The position numbers and the translations under genes are program-made. The notes under the pieces were generated by a model. That model searched no databases. It had not been told where the DNA came from and was given only the letters and a program-made list of their open reading frames with translations. Positions 63,068-64,000 of a stretch of DNA of 64,000 nucleotides are shown piece after piece. This DNA is from Verrucomicrobiota bacterium (GTDB lineage Bacteria > Verrucomicrobiota > Verrucomicrobiia > Verrucomicrobiales > Akkermansiaceae): positions 1 through 64,000 of the forward strand of contig RDYP01000011.1 in NCBI GenBank assembly GCA_004293445.1, in the 5' to 3' direction. The stretch's first letter is position 1; each line of letters opens with the position of its first letter.

Positions 63068-64000
63068 ATGACCACCGACACCATCATCTCCAAAGTCTGG
63101 AGCTTCTGCACCACCCTGCGCGACGACGGCGTGGGCTACGGGGACTACCTGGAGCAGCTCACCTACCTGATCTTCCTCAAGATGGCCGATGAATACGGTC
63201 GCCCGCCCTACAACCGGGACGTCGGCGTGCCGGAGCAATACAACTGGGCCGCGCTGAAGAAACTCAAGGGCGCGGAGCTGGAGGGCCACTACATCGAAAC
63301 CTTGCGTGAACTCGGCGCCGAGAAGGGCATGCTCGGGCAGATCTTCACCAAGGCCCAGAACAAGATCCAGGACCCCGCCAAGCTCGCCCGGCTCATTGCC
63401 ATGGTGGATGAAACCCAGTGGACCACGCTCGACGCCGACGTGAAGGGCGACATCTACGAGGGCATCCTGGAACGCAACGCCGAGGACACCAAATCCGGCG
63501 CTGGCCAGTATTTCACGCCGCGTGCGCTGATCGCCGCGATGGTCGAATGCGTCGCGCCCGAGCCGGGCAAGACCATCGCCGACCCCGCCTGCGGCACCGG
63601 CGGTTTCTTCCTCTCCGCCTACGACTATCTGGTGAAGCATCACCCGCTCGACCGGGGTCAGAAGACCTTTCTCAAGAGCAAGACCTTCCACGGCAACGAG
63701 ATCGTCCCCGGCACCCGCCGTCTGTGCCTGATGAATCTTTTCCTCCACAACATCGGCGAGATCGACGGCGAAAGCCTGATTTCCCCAACCGATGCCTTGG
63801 TGATGCAGCCGTTCCAGACCGTGGACTACGTGTTGGCCAATCCGCCCTTCGGCAAGAAGAGCAGCATGACTTTTACCAACGAGGAGGGCGAGCAGGAGAA
63901 GGACGAACTGACCTACAACCGCCAGGACTTCTGGGCCACCACCTCGAACAAGCAGCTCAACTTCCTCCAGCACATCCGCTCCATGCTCAAGACCACCGGC
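63068..64000 (+). CDS. hsdM: Type I restriction DNA methyltransferase subunit M (partial, runs off the window)
   Basis: The first 311 residues of an N6-adenine methyltransferase; the gene continues past the window end. The N-terminal helical domain starts MTTDTIISKVWSFCTTLRDD and contains YGDYLEQLTYLIFLKMADEYG. The FTPRALI motif, SAM-binding DPACGTGGF (about residue 175) and catalytic NPPF (about residue 258) are all present. With HsdS it forms the modification enzyme. The expected order hsdR-hsdS-hsdM is kept, but about 2 kb of accessory genes lie between hsdS and hsdM. Confidence 0.97.
   Translation, partial: MTTDTIISKVWSFCTTLRDDGVGYGDYLEQLTYLIFLKMADEYGRPPYNRDVGVPEQYNWAALKKLKGAELEGHYIETLRELGAEKGMLGQIFTKAQNKIQDPAKLARLIAMVDETQWTTLDADVKGDIYEGILERNAEDTKSGAGQYFTPRALIAAMVECVAPEPGKTIADPACGTGGFFLSAYDYLVKHHPLDRGQKTFLKSKTFHGNEIVPGTRRLCLMNLFLHNIGEIDGESLISPTDALVMQPFQTVDYVLANPPFGKKSSMTFTNEEGEQEKDELTYNRQDFWATTSNKQLNFLQHIRSMLKTTG

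Overview
The window is a high-GC bacterial chromosome segment, most likely from the phylum Verrucomicrobiota (a Verrucomicrobiales / Luteolibacter-like lineage). This is inferred from gene content, not from a marker gene. Typical elements are an ECF sigma factor translationally coupled to a FecR-LamG membrane protein, a DUF1080 secreted glycosidase-like protein, a XylR-type AraC regulator next to an MFS transporter and a FAD_oxidored protein, and large secreted proteins of unknown function. The cell is Gram-negative: there are opgG/opgH glucan genes, TonB-ExbB-ExbD, an MlaE-type permease and a LolA-like protein. No rRNA, tRNA or CRISPR array was seen.

Layout: 0.1-3.7 kb holds housekeeping genes (Bcp peroxiredoxin, recR, a SAM methyltransferase, lipA). 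3.7-8.3 kb has a CreBC-like two-component system and priA. 8.5-9.6 kb is a TerC-family transporter. 9.7-14.4 kb is an 813-residue secreted protein with an internal duplication, divergent from the sigma/FecR-LamG pair. 14.4-19.4 kb is a catabolic locus (AraC/XylR regulator, MFS transporter, FAD oxidoreductase) closed by a terminator. 19.6-23.0 kb is a nucleotide operon (purD-pyrR-membrane protein-pyrB). 23.0-31.1 kb holds a TPR/coiled-coil exported protein, a COG2509 flavoprotein, ROK sugar kinase, KDPG aldolase, DUF1080, an unknown protein and a LolA-like protein. 31.2-38.2 kb has a UvrD/Rep helicase, tonB-exbB-exbD plus a coiled-coil partner, grpE-dnaJ and rsmE. 38.2-44.8 kb has mutM, a membrane-anchored peroxiredoxin-like protein, trpS, a YebC protein, rho and mlaE. 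45.1-51.5 kb has glgB, opgH, an unknown linker gene and opgG. 51.6-55.1 kb has glycerate kinase and a three-gene phospholipid cluster resembling E. coli ynbA/ynbB with an acyltransferase between them.

The most interesting region is 55.3-64.0 kb, a type I restriction-modification locus in the order hsdR, hsdS, hsdM that carries accessory modules at its junctions. A VapBC-like toxin-antitoxin pair sits between hsdR and hsdS and is bracketed by two 141-bp copies of the hsdR 3' end (about 92% identical). A GIY-YIG nuclease domain lies in frame inside the C-terminal end of hsdS: the HsdS tail continues after it, the only in-frame stop is a TAG inside a 20-bp palindrome, and the downstream part has no ATG, GTG or TTG of its own. 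A HipA-like kinase/DUF3037 pair and a truncated HigA-like gene separate hsdS from hsdM. Every junction carries its own short palindromic or tandem repeat. By eye, base composition also changes here: the + strand is G-rich over much of 4-52 kb whatever the gene direction, and C-rich after 55.3 kb. This means either a horizontally acquired island or a replication-skew switch.

Coordinates for starts were chosen from in-frame ATG/GTG/TTG codons, family length and neighbouring stops. Where two starts are plausible, the entry says so.
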